This document shows positions 1 through 7,590 of a stretch of 11,318 nucleotides of DNA, one piece after another. The stretch's first letter is position 1; each line of letters opens with the position of its first letter. The notes under the pieces were generated by a model. It saw nothing but the letters and a program-made list of their open reading frames with translations. It ran no database searches and had not been told where the DNA came from. The DNA is from Acidobacteriota bacterium (GTDB taxonomy: Bacteria > Acidobacteriota > Aminicenantia > UBA2199), in assembly GCA_021817755.1 (NCBI GenBank), contig JAKAGC010000060.1, positions 1 through 11,318 on the forward strand, read 5' to 3'. The translations under genes were made by a program, and so were the position numbers.

Positions 1-446
1 GAATTGTTATTGTAATCTCTTACCATTAATGCAATTAAGGAAAGAAAAAAGGATAATCTATTGGTATTTAGTTTAACTATATAGGAGGGGTAATTCTCAA
101 TACGTATTTCCTTTTTCAATTCTCCCAATTGTTTTATTAAAGCTTCGTGATTCGCTTCTATATGTGGAATTAGTTTCCCATAATAATCGTTTTTTACGAC
201 AAATATTGCCAGGTATATATAAGCGGATAAATAGGTTTCTGTTCTGACAAAAAATTCAGCATTGGAAATCAACGGTTGAGTCAGGTTCACATTTTTAAAA
301 AACGATTTGGAATAATGAGCAACATAATCCTGCTCAGGAAACAAGGATTCCTTCTTTTTCGCGGGAAAAATCCCGGAAAAGAGAAAGAATACCATACAAA
401 CCAAAAGCAATGGAATTATTTTTTTGTTTAATTTCATCCCCATCAT
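1..446 (-). CDS. Hypothetical exported protein, 3' end cut by the window edge
   Basis: An open frame of 148 codons runs from an ATG at 446 to the left edge without a stop. The ATG overlaps the mutS stop as ATGA (443-446), so translation is probably coupled to mutS. Two further in-frame ATGs (codons 2 and 4) are possible starts, and no strong ribosome binding site separates them. The N-terminus looks like a Sec signal peptide: lysines at residues 5, 8 and 9, a hydrophobic core at about residues 10-26, and a possible signal peptidase I site after FPA near residue 29, followed by KKK. The only cysteine lies inside the hydrophobic core without a proper lipobox, so I do not call it a lipoprotein. 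The rest is rich in Tyr, Phe, Asn and Lys, with a second hydrophobic patch near the edge. I do not recognise the family and assign no function. The open frame, signal sequence and overlapping start support a real gene. Confidence 0.7.
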   Translation of the reverse strand, partial: MMGMKLNKKIIPLLLVCMVFFLFSGIFPAKKKESLFPEQDYVAHYSKSFFKNVNLTQPLISNAEFFVRTETYLSAYIYLAIFVVKNDYYGKLIPHIEANHEALIKQLGELKKEIRIENYPSYIVKLNTNRLSFFLSLIALMVRDYNNN

Positions 447-3085
447 TTTAAATTCTCGCTTTTATGTTTAAGAAAATAAAGGGTATTAAGTGCTTCCAGA
501 GGTGTAATCGTTTCGATTTTAATCTCTTTCAGCCTTTCCCTGATTTCATCCCAGATTTTTAATTCCGCGTCTTCCGGGAACAATGTTTTCTGGGAAGAAG
601 GAACTTTCTGTATTTTACCTGTTATTCGTTCTTTTACCAGTCGGTTGAGTTCTTTTTTTTCAAGGTTTAGCAATACGTCTTTGGCTCGTTCGATAACAGG
701 AGTCGGCACTCCTGCAATTTTGGCAACATGAATACCGAAGCTCTGATCCGTTGCCCCAGGTGCAATTTTATGTAAAAATACGACATTATCCTGCCATTCT
801 CTAACGGTAATATTATAATTTTTAACCCTGTCCAGTATTTCCGATAATTCGGTTAACTCATGGTAGTGTGTAGCGAAAAGTGTTTTGGGTTTCTCTTTCA
901 AAGAATGCAAGTACTCCACTACTGCCCATGCGATAGACAAACCATCGAAAGTGGATGTTCCACGTCCGATCTCATCCAATAAAATCAATGATCGATCCGT
1001 TGAATTGTTAAGGATTATCGATGTTTCGATCATTTCGACAAGAAACGTCGATTTCCCTTCGATCAATGAATCGGAAGCCCCGATACGGGTGAATATTCGG
1101 TCACAAATTCCGATGGAAGCCTTTTCAGCAGGGACAAAGTATCCGGCCTGTGCGAGTATGACGATTAATGCATTTTGCCGAAGAAAAGTGGATTTACCTC
1201 CCATATTGGGACCTGTAATCACGAGTACCTGATCGGTATTGGAATTCAAATAGGTATCGTTGGGAATAAATCCTTTATCAGAACTCATTTCCACTACAGG
1301 ATGACGGCCATCTTTAATATTGATTTCGTTCTTCTCTGTAATCCCAGGGCGTATATAATTGCGTCTCTGGCTTAATTCCCCCCCGCCTGATAATGTATCC
1401 AATAATGCGACTAAAAAGGAGTTTTTATTTAATTGCTCTGAGAATCCCTGGATATATTTAATCACTTCATCATAAAGCTCTCTTTCAATCCGGATCATTC
1501 GATCTTCTGCTTTGAGTATTTTCTCTTCCAATACTTTCAGCTCTTCTGTGATAAAACGCTCGGCATTTACGAGAGTTTGTTTTCGGATATAATGGGGAGG
1601 AACCAGTTTTAATTGGGAATTGGTTATTTCGATAAAATAGCCGAATACTTTATTATAACGCACTTTTAAAGTAGAAATCCCGGTTCGTTCTTTCTCGCTT
1701 TTTTCAAGCGACGCCACGATTTCTTTCGCATTTCTACTGATCGAACGGAGTTCATCCAGTTCAGCGTTAAACCCCGATTTTATGTAATTTCCTTCACTAA
1801 GATTATTTGAAGGATCATCCGAGATAGATTTCTCGATCATATCGACAATCCCTGGTAATGGGTCCAACTCCCGATAAACCATCTTTAATATATCCGAAGA
1901 CAGCCCCTCAATCTCTTTTTGAACAGCGGGAATCAAAGTCAGGGACTGTTTCAAAACCAGTAAATGCAACGGCAATGCAATATTTAATGAAATCCTGGAA
2001 TTCAGTTTCGCCAGGTCTCCCAGGTTTTTTAAGACTTTACGTACTTCTGTCCGGGCAATCAGATTATTCGCAAATTCTTCCACCCCATCCAACCGTTTTT
2101 CAATTCTCTCTTTACTAATCAATGGGTAGGAAAGCCATTCTTTCAACATCCGTTTTCCCATGGGAGTCAATGTAAAATCAACGGCTTCAAAAAGGCTGCC
2201 GCGGGTGTTACCTGTTCTCAGGTTTTTCAAAATTTCAAGGTTACGGTAAGAGATGGAATCCAGTATAAGATAATTCTCCCCAGGAACAAACCGCATCGAT
2301 GTAACATTATTTAAAGCGGATTTACGAATACTTCTCAGGTATTTAATTAGCACACCAGCCGCAACAACAGCTCCATCATACCCTTTTAAACCTAAACCAT
2401 CGATGCTCTCTAATTTTAGTTGGGATTTCAGGATTTCCGAGCATTCAAGGTAATTGAACTCATAAGCATCGAAACGGTTTACCAACACATTTGACAGCTC
2501 CGGGAATTTTTTTAGAATTCCATCCATTTCATGTTGGAAATCTGTATGAATTACGATTTCTTTCGGGAATTTTCTGAAAAGTTCATTGGTAAACGCATCT
2601 ATATTGGAGATATCAAAAGATCGTGTTTCAAAATCCGATACGGAGAGATCGACAGCAGACATGGAGATTTTTTTTTCGTCTTTAAAAACCGAAATAATAA
2701 AATTATTCAAATCGGTTGAAACGGATTCAATTTCAAGTGCTGTACCCGGCGTTAGTACATGGGTGACTTCACGTCTTACAATACCCTTTGCCAGCGCCGG
2801 ATCTTCGACCTGTTCGCATATTGCTACCTTGTACCCATTTCTCAGTAACTTTGCTGCATAAGCATCGCGGGCATGATGGGGAATTCCACATAAAGGAACC
2901 GCATCATCCTTTTTTTTATCACGTGAGGTTAAAACCACTTCCAGTAAAGGAGCTGCCGTTTTCGCATCATCGAAGAACATCTCATAGAAATCTCCCATAC
3001 GAAAAAAAAGGATTGTATCCGGGTATTCCTTCTTGATTTCAAAGTACTGCTTCAGCATCGGGGTAGTTGTCTTGTTATTCTCCAT
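443..3085 (-). CDS. mutS: DNA mismatch repair protein MutS
   Basis: This 880-residue protein is full length for MutS. It binds mismatches and small loops in DNA and starts methyl- or nick-directed repair with MutL. The N-terminal mismatch-binding domain has GDFYEMF at residues 31-37, with the conserved Phe33 and Glu35. The core and clamp domains fill about residues 250-560. The ATPase domain has Walker A GPNMGGKST at 625-633, Walker B ending in LLDE at 702-705, and the dimerisation segment GATDQSFGIHVAKIAG at 777-792. QKTLF at 832-836 fits the QxxLF type of beta-clamp binding motif. The first ATG is preferred because residues 8-10 (TPM) align with the usual N-terminus. It has no Shine-Dalgarno sequence, and a consensus -10 box ends six bases upstream. 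The gene follows the men operon but appears to have its own promoter. It contains several homopolymer runs and an unusual Gly-Gly-Gly at 567-569. Confidence 0.98.
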   Translation of the reverse strand: MENNKTTTPMLKQYFEIKKEYPDTILFFRMGDFYEMFFDDAKTAAPLLEVVLTSRDKKKDDAVPLCGIPHHARDAYAAKLLRNGYKVAICEQVEDPALAKGIVRREVTHVLTPGTALEIESVSTDLNNFIISVFKDEKKISMSAVDLSVSDFETRSFDISNIDAFTNELFRKFPKEIVIHTDFQHEMDGILKKFPELSNVLVNRFDAYEFNYLECSEILKSQLKLESIDGLGLKGYDGAVVAAGVLIKYLRSIRKSALNNVTSMRFVPGENYLILDSISYRNLEILKNLRTGNTRGSLFEAVDFTLTPMGKRMLKEWLSYPLISKERIEKRLDGVEEFANNLIARTEVRKVLKNLGDLAKLNSRISLNIALPLHLLVLKQSLTLIPAVQKEIEGLSSDILKMVYRELDPLPGIVDMIEKSISDDPSNNLSEGNYIKSGFNAELDELRSISRNAKEIVASLEKSEKERTGISTLKVRYNKVFGYFIEITNSQLKLVPPHYIRKQTLVNAERFITEELKVLEEKILKAEDRMIRIERELYDEVIKYIQGFSEQLNKNSFLVALLDTLSGGGELSQRRNYIRPGITEKNEINIKDGRHPVVEMSSDKGFIPNDTYLNSNTDQVLVITGPNMGGKSTFLRQNALIVILAQAGYFVPAEKASIGICDRIFTRIGASDSLIEGKSTFLVEMIETSIILNNSTDRSLILLDEIGRGTSTFDGLSIAWAVVEYLHSLKEKPKTLFATHYHELTELSEILDRVKNYNITVREWQDNVVFLHKIAPGATDQSFGIHVAKIAGVPTPVIERAKDVLLNLEKKELNRLVKERITGKIQKVPSSQKTLFPEDAELKIWDEIRERLKEIKIETITPLEALNTLYFLKHKSENLK

Positions 3086-3091
3086 GGTTAA

Positions 3092-3100
3092 ATTATATCA
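3092..3100 (-). promoter_or_regulatory. Extended -10 promoter for mutS, probably leaderless
   Basis: Read on the minus strand, the sequence is TGATATAAT, which matches the extended -10 consensus TGnTATAAT at every fixed position. The hexamer ends six bases before the mutS ATG. If the hexamer occupies -12 to -7, the transcript would begin at the A of the ATG at 3085. No good -35 box lies 16-18 bases upstream, as is usual for extended -10 promoters, and there is no Shine-Dalgarno sequence. The consensus match is seen directly; the leaderless reading is an inference. Confidence 0.6.
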
Positions 3101-3163
3101 CAAATCCCAACTTATTAAAATTACAATAATAAACCCTTTCACCTCTATAAATACTCCCAATCA

Positions 3164-3177
3164 ACCGGATGTCCGGT
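3164..3177. promoter_or_regulatory. Inverted repeat in the menCE-mutS gap, possible operator
   Basis: ACCGGA and TCCGGT form perfect six-base arms around a TG centre. The element lies about 80 bases upstream of the mutS ATG, inside the 144-base gap that follows menCE. It has no T-run after it, so it does not look like an intrinsic terminator. The short centre fits a protein-binding palindrome better than an RNA hairpin. Apart from this and the mutS -10 box, I see nothing else in the gap. Confidence 0.3.
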
Positions 3178-3229
3178 AATTCATCCCAAAATTTGTTCGA
3201 TTGCTAAATGATTGCACTTTTCAAGAGAA

Positions 3230-5719
3230 TTAAGCAATGGGAATTATTCCTTTCTCATGATTTGATACCAGTTCGCGAAAATACGCACGGTTAACCTTCA
3301 TCCCCCGCTCTTCCAACTGCTCAGGCCATAAATAAAACCGGTCAGGAACCTTAAACCGGGGCAAATTGGCTTTTAAATATTCTCGAACTTCTTCTACTTT
3401 AAATTCCAAACCCTCTCTCATTTTTAAAAATGCTACTGGCCGATACCCATACTCTTCACTTTCAATAGATACTACTACCACTTGCTCGATACCGGGAACC
3501 TGCAAAATTTGTTTCTCGATCTCCTCTGGAATTATATTCTCTCCACCGGATATAAACATATTATCAATACGCCCGATAACATGCAAATACTGATCCGAAT
3601 CCATATAACCGAGATCACGAGTTCGAAACCAACCCTCTTCATCAAACGGGGATTCAATCTTCCCATTCTTTAAATACCCTTTAAAAAGCATCTCCCCTTT
3701 TACACAAATTTCTCCATTACCATCGATTTTTAAATTACGGAAAGGTAATACTTTACCGGAGGTTAAAAGCTTTTCCGCACCATCACGAGGAGCGGTAGTG
3801 GTTACCTGCGAACCCATTTCACTCAATCCGTAACTGGTATAAAGAGGCAATCCTTCAGCAACAGCCCTTTCGATTAATGCATTTGAAAAGGCACTTCCAC
3901 CAAGAAGCACTGCTTTTAAATTTTTTAAATCACATTTTCCATTGTCTTTGCAGTCTTCCAATAAGCGGTACAATTGCGTGGAAACAAGTGAAACATGCGT
4001 TATAGAATACTGTGTTATTACTTGTGAAAGGTTTAAGGATGGATCGGGTATAACAACCTCAGTACCGGCGAACATACATCGGAACAATATCCCTAACCCT
4101 CCGACATGAAAAAGGGGTAATGATAATAACCACCTGTCACCGGGAATCAATGGTATGTTCACATTCGACCCCTCGGCATTCTTGCAAAGATTGGAGTAAG
4201 TCAATACGACCGCTTTTCCTTCCGACGTACTGCCGGAAGTTAAAATAATCACAGCTTCGTTATGAGGCGCACTCTCATCTACATTGGAAATTGGGCCTTC
4301 CTCCATCTGATGGCTTATTTCATCCCATGTTACAACCGGCCATTTTTCATTAAAACCGGGAAGTAGTTCCTTAGTTAAAATGGCATAATCAACAGGAATA
4401 CTATTAAAAATTGATTTTATATTCTCAACAGGAAAACGAAAATTCAAAGGTACTGCAATTGCTCCGATTCTCCATAATGCAAGTAACGCCACAATATACT
4501 GGGTTGAATTCTGCCCGACCAATGCCACGCGTTTCTCTTTCCTGATTCCACAACTTAAAAAAAATGAAACCAACCGCGATACATGTGCATCATTTTTTTT
4601 AAAAGAAAAAGATTCTTTTCCAGAAACCCTTTTGAAAAATGGTTTCTGGACTTCCGAAAAAGTTTCATTAAAATTATTAAACGCTTTTTCAGGGGGTCCA
4701 GGGGGGGTGTTTTCTCGAAAAAACCACCCCTGGTAATTTAAATATTTCAATGTATCCAGACCAAAAGCAGTTTCAACAAAATCAACAGACATGGCGAGCT
4801 TTATCAACATACGAAATCCGGGTCCTGCTTCAAAACAAGAACTGATTATCGGTTTTAACTCCTTCTTTCTGCAATAATCAATCCATTCCCGCGTAATGGC
4901 TATTCCCCCCAATATGGAAGGCTTCAATACCAATGCTTCTACTCCGATAGGAATCTCTATATGCCGGATGTCAATTCCATCGAGACTCTCATCCAGGGCG
5001 ACAGGTATATGGGTCAAGGAATAAAACTCAGGAATTCGACGGATATCGGCAAACGGTTCCTCTATATATTCAATAAATCCGGAATCGATTGCCTTTCCGA
5101 ATTTCAAAGCTGTTTCAAAATCCCATAAACGGTTTACGTCCAATCGAAGCATGATTCCAGGAGGTAAATACCTGGTTACATCCCGGATGGTTTCTATATC
5201 AGACTCCAAAGTGGAACGCCCCGCTTTTATTTTTATATATTTGAACCCTTCATGGATTAATTTCTCAACCTCGCCTTTCATGTCTCGAATTCCATCTTTC
5301 GGTACATGCAGTAACCCATTTACATTTACTTCCTTTTCCGGCACGTTCCCGAATATTTCTGATAACCAGCGATCTTCTCTTTTTTCCATTAATTCGATAA
5401 ACGCTGTTTCAATACCGAAACGAACCGAAGGAAATAACCGATTATTATGCAAAACATCAGGGGTAATAATATTTAAATATTTTAACTGGTTTCTTGCCTG
5501 ATGAACGGTTTCATTACTGAATCCCTCGAGCGGTGCAATTTCTCCGTACCCCTCATTTCCCTGTTCATCCACCAAATGAATGATCAGACCTTCTCTGTAG
5601 TTCAAAATTTGGGAACCGATTCTCATGGGTTTTACAAATGGAATCCGGAAATCGAAAATAGTATTGGATTTAATGTGAATACGGGATATACCGGGAAAAA
5701 TGGTTTCCAGTGAATTCAT
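3230..5719 (-). CDS. menC-menE: Fused o-succinylbenzoate synthase / o-succinylbenzoate-CoA ligase (MenC-MenE)
   Basis: One continuous 829-residue frame joins two menaquinone enzymes. Residues 1 to about 330 are MenC of the enolase superfamily, which dehydrates SHCHC to o-succinylbenzoate. It shows the KIK pair (Lys163, Lys165), metal-ligand candidates Asp194, Glu220/Glu221 in EEP and Asp243 in LDES, and Lys266 in LKPS. Residues of about 355-829 are MenE, an ANL-superfamily adenylate-forming ligase that makes o-succinylbenzoyl-CoA. Its motifs are the P-loop TSGSTSEGK (494-502), YGLSE (630-634), RTRDLG (699-704), GRIDN (716-720), GGEN (725-728) and a C-terminal GMK with candidate catalytic Lys808. 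The linker (about 331-350) is Pro-rich and coincides with a DNA hairpin repeat. The MenE half has no Met between the linker and Met472, so a separate MenE start is not evident. The gene lies 20 bases after menA, with only a weak ribosome binding site (ACGAG). Confidence 0.95.
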   Translation of the reverse strand: MNSLETIFPGISRIHIKSNTIFDFRIPFVKPMRIGSQILNYREGLIIHLVDEQGNEGYGEIAPLEGFSNETVHQARNQLKYLNIITPDVLHNNRLFPSVRFGIETAFIELMEKREDRWLSEIFGNVPEKEVNVNGLLHVPKDGIRDMKGEVEKLIHEGFKYIKIKAGRSTLESDIETIRDVTRYLPPGIMLRLDVNRLWDFETALKFGKAIDSGFIEYIEEPFADIRRIPEFYSLTHIPVALDESLDGIDIRHIEIPIGVEALVLKPSILGGIAITREWIDYCRKKELKPIISSCFEAGPGFRMLIKLAMSVDFVETAFGLDTLKYLNYQGWFFRENTPPGPPEKAFNNFNETFSEVQKPFFKRVSGKESFSFKKNDAHVSRLVSFFLSCGIRKEKRVALVGQNSTQYIVALLALWRIGAIAVPLNFRFPVENIKSIFNSIPVDYAILTKELLPGFNEKWPVVTWDEISHQMEEGPISNVDESAPHNEAVIILTSGSTSEGKAVVLTYSNLCKNAEGSNVNIPLIPGDRWLLSLPLFHVGGLGILFRCMFAGTEVVIPDPSLNLSQVITQYSITHVSLVSTQLYRLLEDCKDNGKCDLKNLKAVLLGGSAFSNALIERAVAEGLPLYTSYGLSEMGSQVTTTAPRDGAEKLLTSGKVLPFRNLKIDGNGEICVKGEMLFKGYLKNGKIESPFDEEGWFRTRDLGYMDSDQYLHVIGRIDNMFISGGENIIPEEIEKQILQVPGIEQVVVVSIESEEYGYRPVAFLKMREGLEFKVEEVREYLKANLPRFKVPDRFYLWPEQLEERGMKVNRAYFRELVSNHEKGIIPIA
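4692..4733 (-). repeat. Partial copy of the men-operon hairpin repeat, inside the menC-menE junction
   Basis: On the coding strand the segment opens with CCAGGGG and closes with CCCCTGG, followed by ACCCCC. The arms extend inward through GTTTT and AAAAC with a small bulge, giving a strong hairpin at 4698-4733. The tail CTGGACCCCC matches CTGGACCCAC in the menB-menA copy and resembles CTGCACTCCC in the menD-menB copy. The GCCTCCGGCGG head of the other two copies is missing. The element encodes about residues 329-343 of the fusion, including the PPGPP linker, and contains a run of seven C (4701-4707). Confidence 0.6.
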
Positions 5720-5739
5720 ATTTTCTCGTTAATCGTTTT

Positions 5740-6651
5740 CTAAAAACGACTGGATAAAATCCAGCCAATTGAATAAAGGACGCCGTATATAATTAATAAC
5801 TTACCGGTATTGGCCAGGGTTTTGTTCAAAATAAGACCATTGGTTTCGGAGAATACAGGTTTAAGAACAATAGGAGAAAGGAAAAGAGTTAATGTAGAGA
5901 TAGAAGCCCATTTGTATTTGCCGGAGATGAAATAAATGGCGATGGGGATGAGGCATGCGAGAAAAAAAGAGAATGCATATTCGTACATGGCGAAGTTTTT
6001 TCCAAAGCGGACAGCCAGTGTTTTTTTATTGTGGTTTTTATCGTTTTCAAGATCACGGAGGTTATTGACAGTGAGTATCGCTACGGAGAAGAGACCGGGA
6101 GCGAATCCTGCAGCTATTACCCACGGATGAATCGAGAGAGCCTGGACATAATATGTGCCTGCGGCAGCAACAGGCCCAAAAAATATTAAAACAAATATAT
6201 CCGCAAGACCGATGTAACCCAATGGAAATGGCCCTGCGGTATAAATTATCCCGGATAAGATTGAGAGGACTCCCATTAAAACAACAGGTATCCCTCCACG
6301 GAGTACAAGGTAGAGTCCGAGGAGAAGAGTAATAAAAATTGCCAAAAAGATGGCGATTTTCATTTCACGAGGTGTAACGAGACCTGCCTGGGTAACACGG
6401 AGAGGACCGATTCGGGTATGATCGTCTGTTCCTTTTTTAAAATCGGCATAATCATTTACAAAATTGGCTATGATCTGAATGAGCAAAGCGCATGCAAGAG
6501 CAACTGCTGCCGCAGGGAAATAATGTACACGGTCACCGTAAGCCATAGCAGTCCCCATAATAACCGGAACAGAAGCAGCGGGTAGAGTTTTGGGACGACT
6601 GGCCAGTATCCAGATTTGGATTCGACTCATTTTATTTTCATTTCTCATCAT
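5740..6651 (-). CDS. menA: 1,4-dihydroxy-2-naphthoate polyprenyltransferase MenA
   Basis: MenA is an integral membrane prenyltransferase of the UbiA superfamily. It joins DHNA to a polyprenyl diphosphate with loss of CO2, giving demethylmenaquinone. The 303-residue protein is very hydrophobic, with about eight or nine likely membrane segments. The first Asp-rich motif is NDYADFKKGTDD (residues 66-77) and the second is NNLRDLENDK (196-205); in this family these bind the Mg-diphosphate. SRPKTLPAA near residues 18-26 is the usual N-terminal signature. The start is uncertain. The ATGs at codons 1 and 2 lack a Shine-Dalgarno sequence, and Met8 (6630) gives MSRIQIW, close to where E. coli MenA begins its conserved part. 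The gene lies 77 bases after menB, across a hairpin repeat, and 20 bases before menCE. The plus strand is G-rich here, opposite to menCE and mutS. Confidence 0.95.
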   Translation of the reverse strand: MMRNENKMSRIQIWILASRPKTLPAASVPVIMGTAMAYGDRVHYFPAAAVALACALLIQIIANFVNDYADFKKGTDDHTRIGPLRVTQAGLVTPREMKIAIFLAIFITLLLGLYLVLRGGIPVVLMGVLSILSGIIYTAGPFPLGYIGLADIFVLIFFGPVAAAGTYYVQALSIHPWVIAAGFAPGLFSVAILTVNNLRDLENDKNHNKKTLAVRFGKNFAMYEYAFSFFLACLIPIAIYFISGKYKWASISTLTLFLSPIVLKPVFSETNGLILNKTLANTGKLLIIYGVLYSIGWILSSRF

Positions 6652-6675
6652 ATTAAAAATTTAACAAAAATTTTA

Positions 6676-6724
6676 GGTGGGTCCAGGCCCACTTTTATAA
6701 AAGGGGGTTCTGGCCGCCGGAGGC
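6676..6724 (-). repeat. Hairpin repeat between menB and menA
   Basis: On the minus strand it begins with GCCTCCGGCGG, four bases after the menB stop, and ends with CTGGACCCACC. The main hairpin (6683-6713) pairs CCAG with CTGG, CCC with GGG and CTTTT with AAAAG around a small loop, with two small internal mismatches. A second hairpin, GTGGG-CCTGGA-CCCAC (6677-6692), shares bases with the first, so the two cannot form together. There is no immediate T-run, so it does not look like a standard intrinsic terminator. It shares its head and tail with the copy at the menD 3' end. Confidence 0.75.
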
Positions 6725-6728
6725 AAAA

Positions 6729-7553
6729 TCAAGGCCTTCTTGGAAATTTAGAAAAATCAGGTTTCCGTTTTTCCACGTATGCATTTCGTCCTTCCTGTCC
6801 TTCTTCAGACATGTAGAAGAGCATAGTCGCATTACCGGCCAGTTCTTGTAAACCTGCCTGGCCGTCGCAATCTGCATTTAAAGCCGCTTTGAGACATCGA
6901 ATCGCCATGGGGGAATTGGCCAATATTTCATTGCACCACTGGATGGTTTCGGATTCCAGTTGATTGAGTGGAACGACTTTATTAACCAATCCCATATCGA
7001 GAGCTTCTTGTGCGTTGTATTGGCGGCAGAGGAACCAGATTTCACGTGCTTTTTTCTGGCCCACAATACGAGCCATATAGCTAGCGCCGTAACCACCATC
7101 AAAAGAGCCGACCCTGGGGCCTGTTTGACCGAATATGGCATTATCTGCACATATTGTCAAATCACACATCAAGTGTAAAACGTGCCCTCCGCCAATGGCG
7201 TACCCCGCTACCATTGCAATAACCGGTTTTGGGCAGGTTCGAATTTGTCGTTGAAAATCGAGAACATTAAGACGGTGAACTCCTTTTGCATCTTTATATC
7301 CTGCGTCTCCTCTTACTTTTTGATCACCGCCCGAACAGAATGCTTTATCACCTTCACCGGTAAGAATGATAACTCCAATGTGTTCATCTTCCCTTGCATC
7401 TTCAAAAGCGCGGGACATTTCCTGGACTGTTAGAGGGCGGAACGCATTACGTACTTGAGGCCGGTTAATGGTTATCTTAGCAATCCCATTGAATTTATGA
7501 TACTTAATATCCTCATAATCACCTGCATTTTGCCAATCGATTGTAGATGTCAT
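6729..7553 (-). CDS. menB: 1,4-dihydroxy-2-naphthoyl-CoA synthase MenB (type I)
   Basis: MenB is a crotonase-fold enzyme that closes the second ring of o-succinylbenzoyl-CoA to give DHNA-CoA. The 274-residue protein closely resembles E. coli MenB over its whole length, with small differences at the N-terminus. Visible family features are [14 protein letters not shown] (29-42), the oxyanion-hole region CSGGDQ (73-78), IGGGH (120-124), Tyr86, Ser150 and Asp152, and the C-terminal [20 protein letters not shown] (141-146) has Gly145 where type II enzymes, such as the M. tuberculosis one, carry Asp. This marks it as type I, which uses bound bicarbonate as the catalytic base. The ATG at 7553 has a good AGGAGT site seven bases upstream. 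The stop falls four bases before a hairpin repeat. Confidence 0.98.
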   Translation of the reverse strand: MTSTIDWQNAGDYEDIKYHKFNGIAKITINRPQVRNAFRPLTVQEMSRAFEDAREDEHIGVIILTGEGDKAFCSGGDQKVRGDAGYKDAKGVHRLNVLDFQRQIRTCPKPVIAMVAGYAIGGGHVLHLMCDLTICADNAIFGQTGPRVGSFDGGYGASYMARIVGQKKAREIWFLCRQYNAQEALDMGLVNKVVPLNQLESETIQWCNEILANSPMAIRCLKAALNADCDGQAGLQELAGNATMLFYMSEEGQEGRNAYVEKRKPDFSKFPRRP

Positions 7554-7560
7554 AACTAAT

Positions 7561-7566
7561 ACTCCT
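7561..7566 (-). promoter_or_regulatory. Ribosome binding site of menB
   Basis: AGGAGT lies seven bases before the menB ATG at 7553. It fixes the start and shows that menB starts translation independently after the hairpin repeat that separates it from menD. Confidence 0.75.
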
Positions 7567-7590
7567 GAATAAAAATTATCAAACGTTTTT

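Noticed and set aside
885..1375. Plus-strand open frames opposite mutS, and similar ones opposite the other genes
   Set aside because: They lie wholly antisense to well-supported genes, show no recognisable domains and have no convincing ribosome binding sites.
4701..4707. The menC-menE fusion as a pure sequencing error
   Set aside because: This cannot be excluded, but the MenE half has no separate ATG or GTG start near its beginning, so an added base would leave it without a start. The fusion as read is the better explanation.
6652..6675. A promoter for menA based on TAAAAT upstream of its start
   Set aside because: There is no -35 box at a suitable distance and no TG extension; the match is common in such A/T-rich sequence.
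6683..6713. Intrinsic terminator after menB
   Set aside because: The hairpin is clear but is not followed directly by a U-run, and menA and menCE continue in the same direction.
6695..6877. A 60-codon minus-strand frame that ends in [11 protein letters not shown]
   Set aside because: It is the +1 frame of the menB 3' end running into the hairpin repeat. MenB itself is intact to its normal C-terminus, so this is not a gene, though the shared peptide revealed the repeat.
7575..7590. A promoter for menB based on GATAAT
   Set aside because: The -35 position reads GTTCTG, a poor match, and no extended -10 is present.
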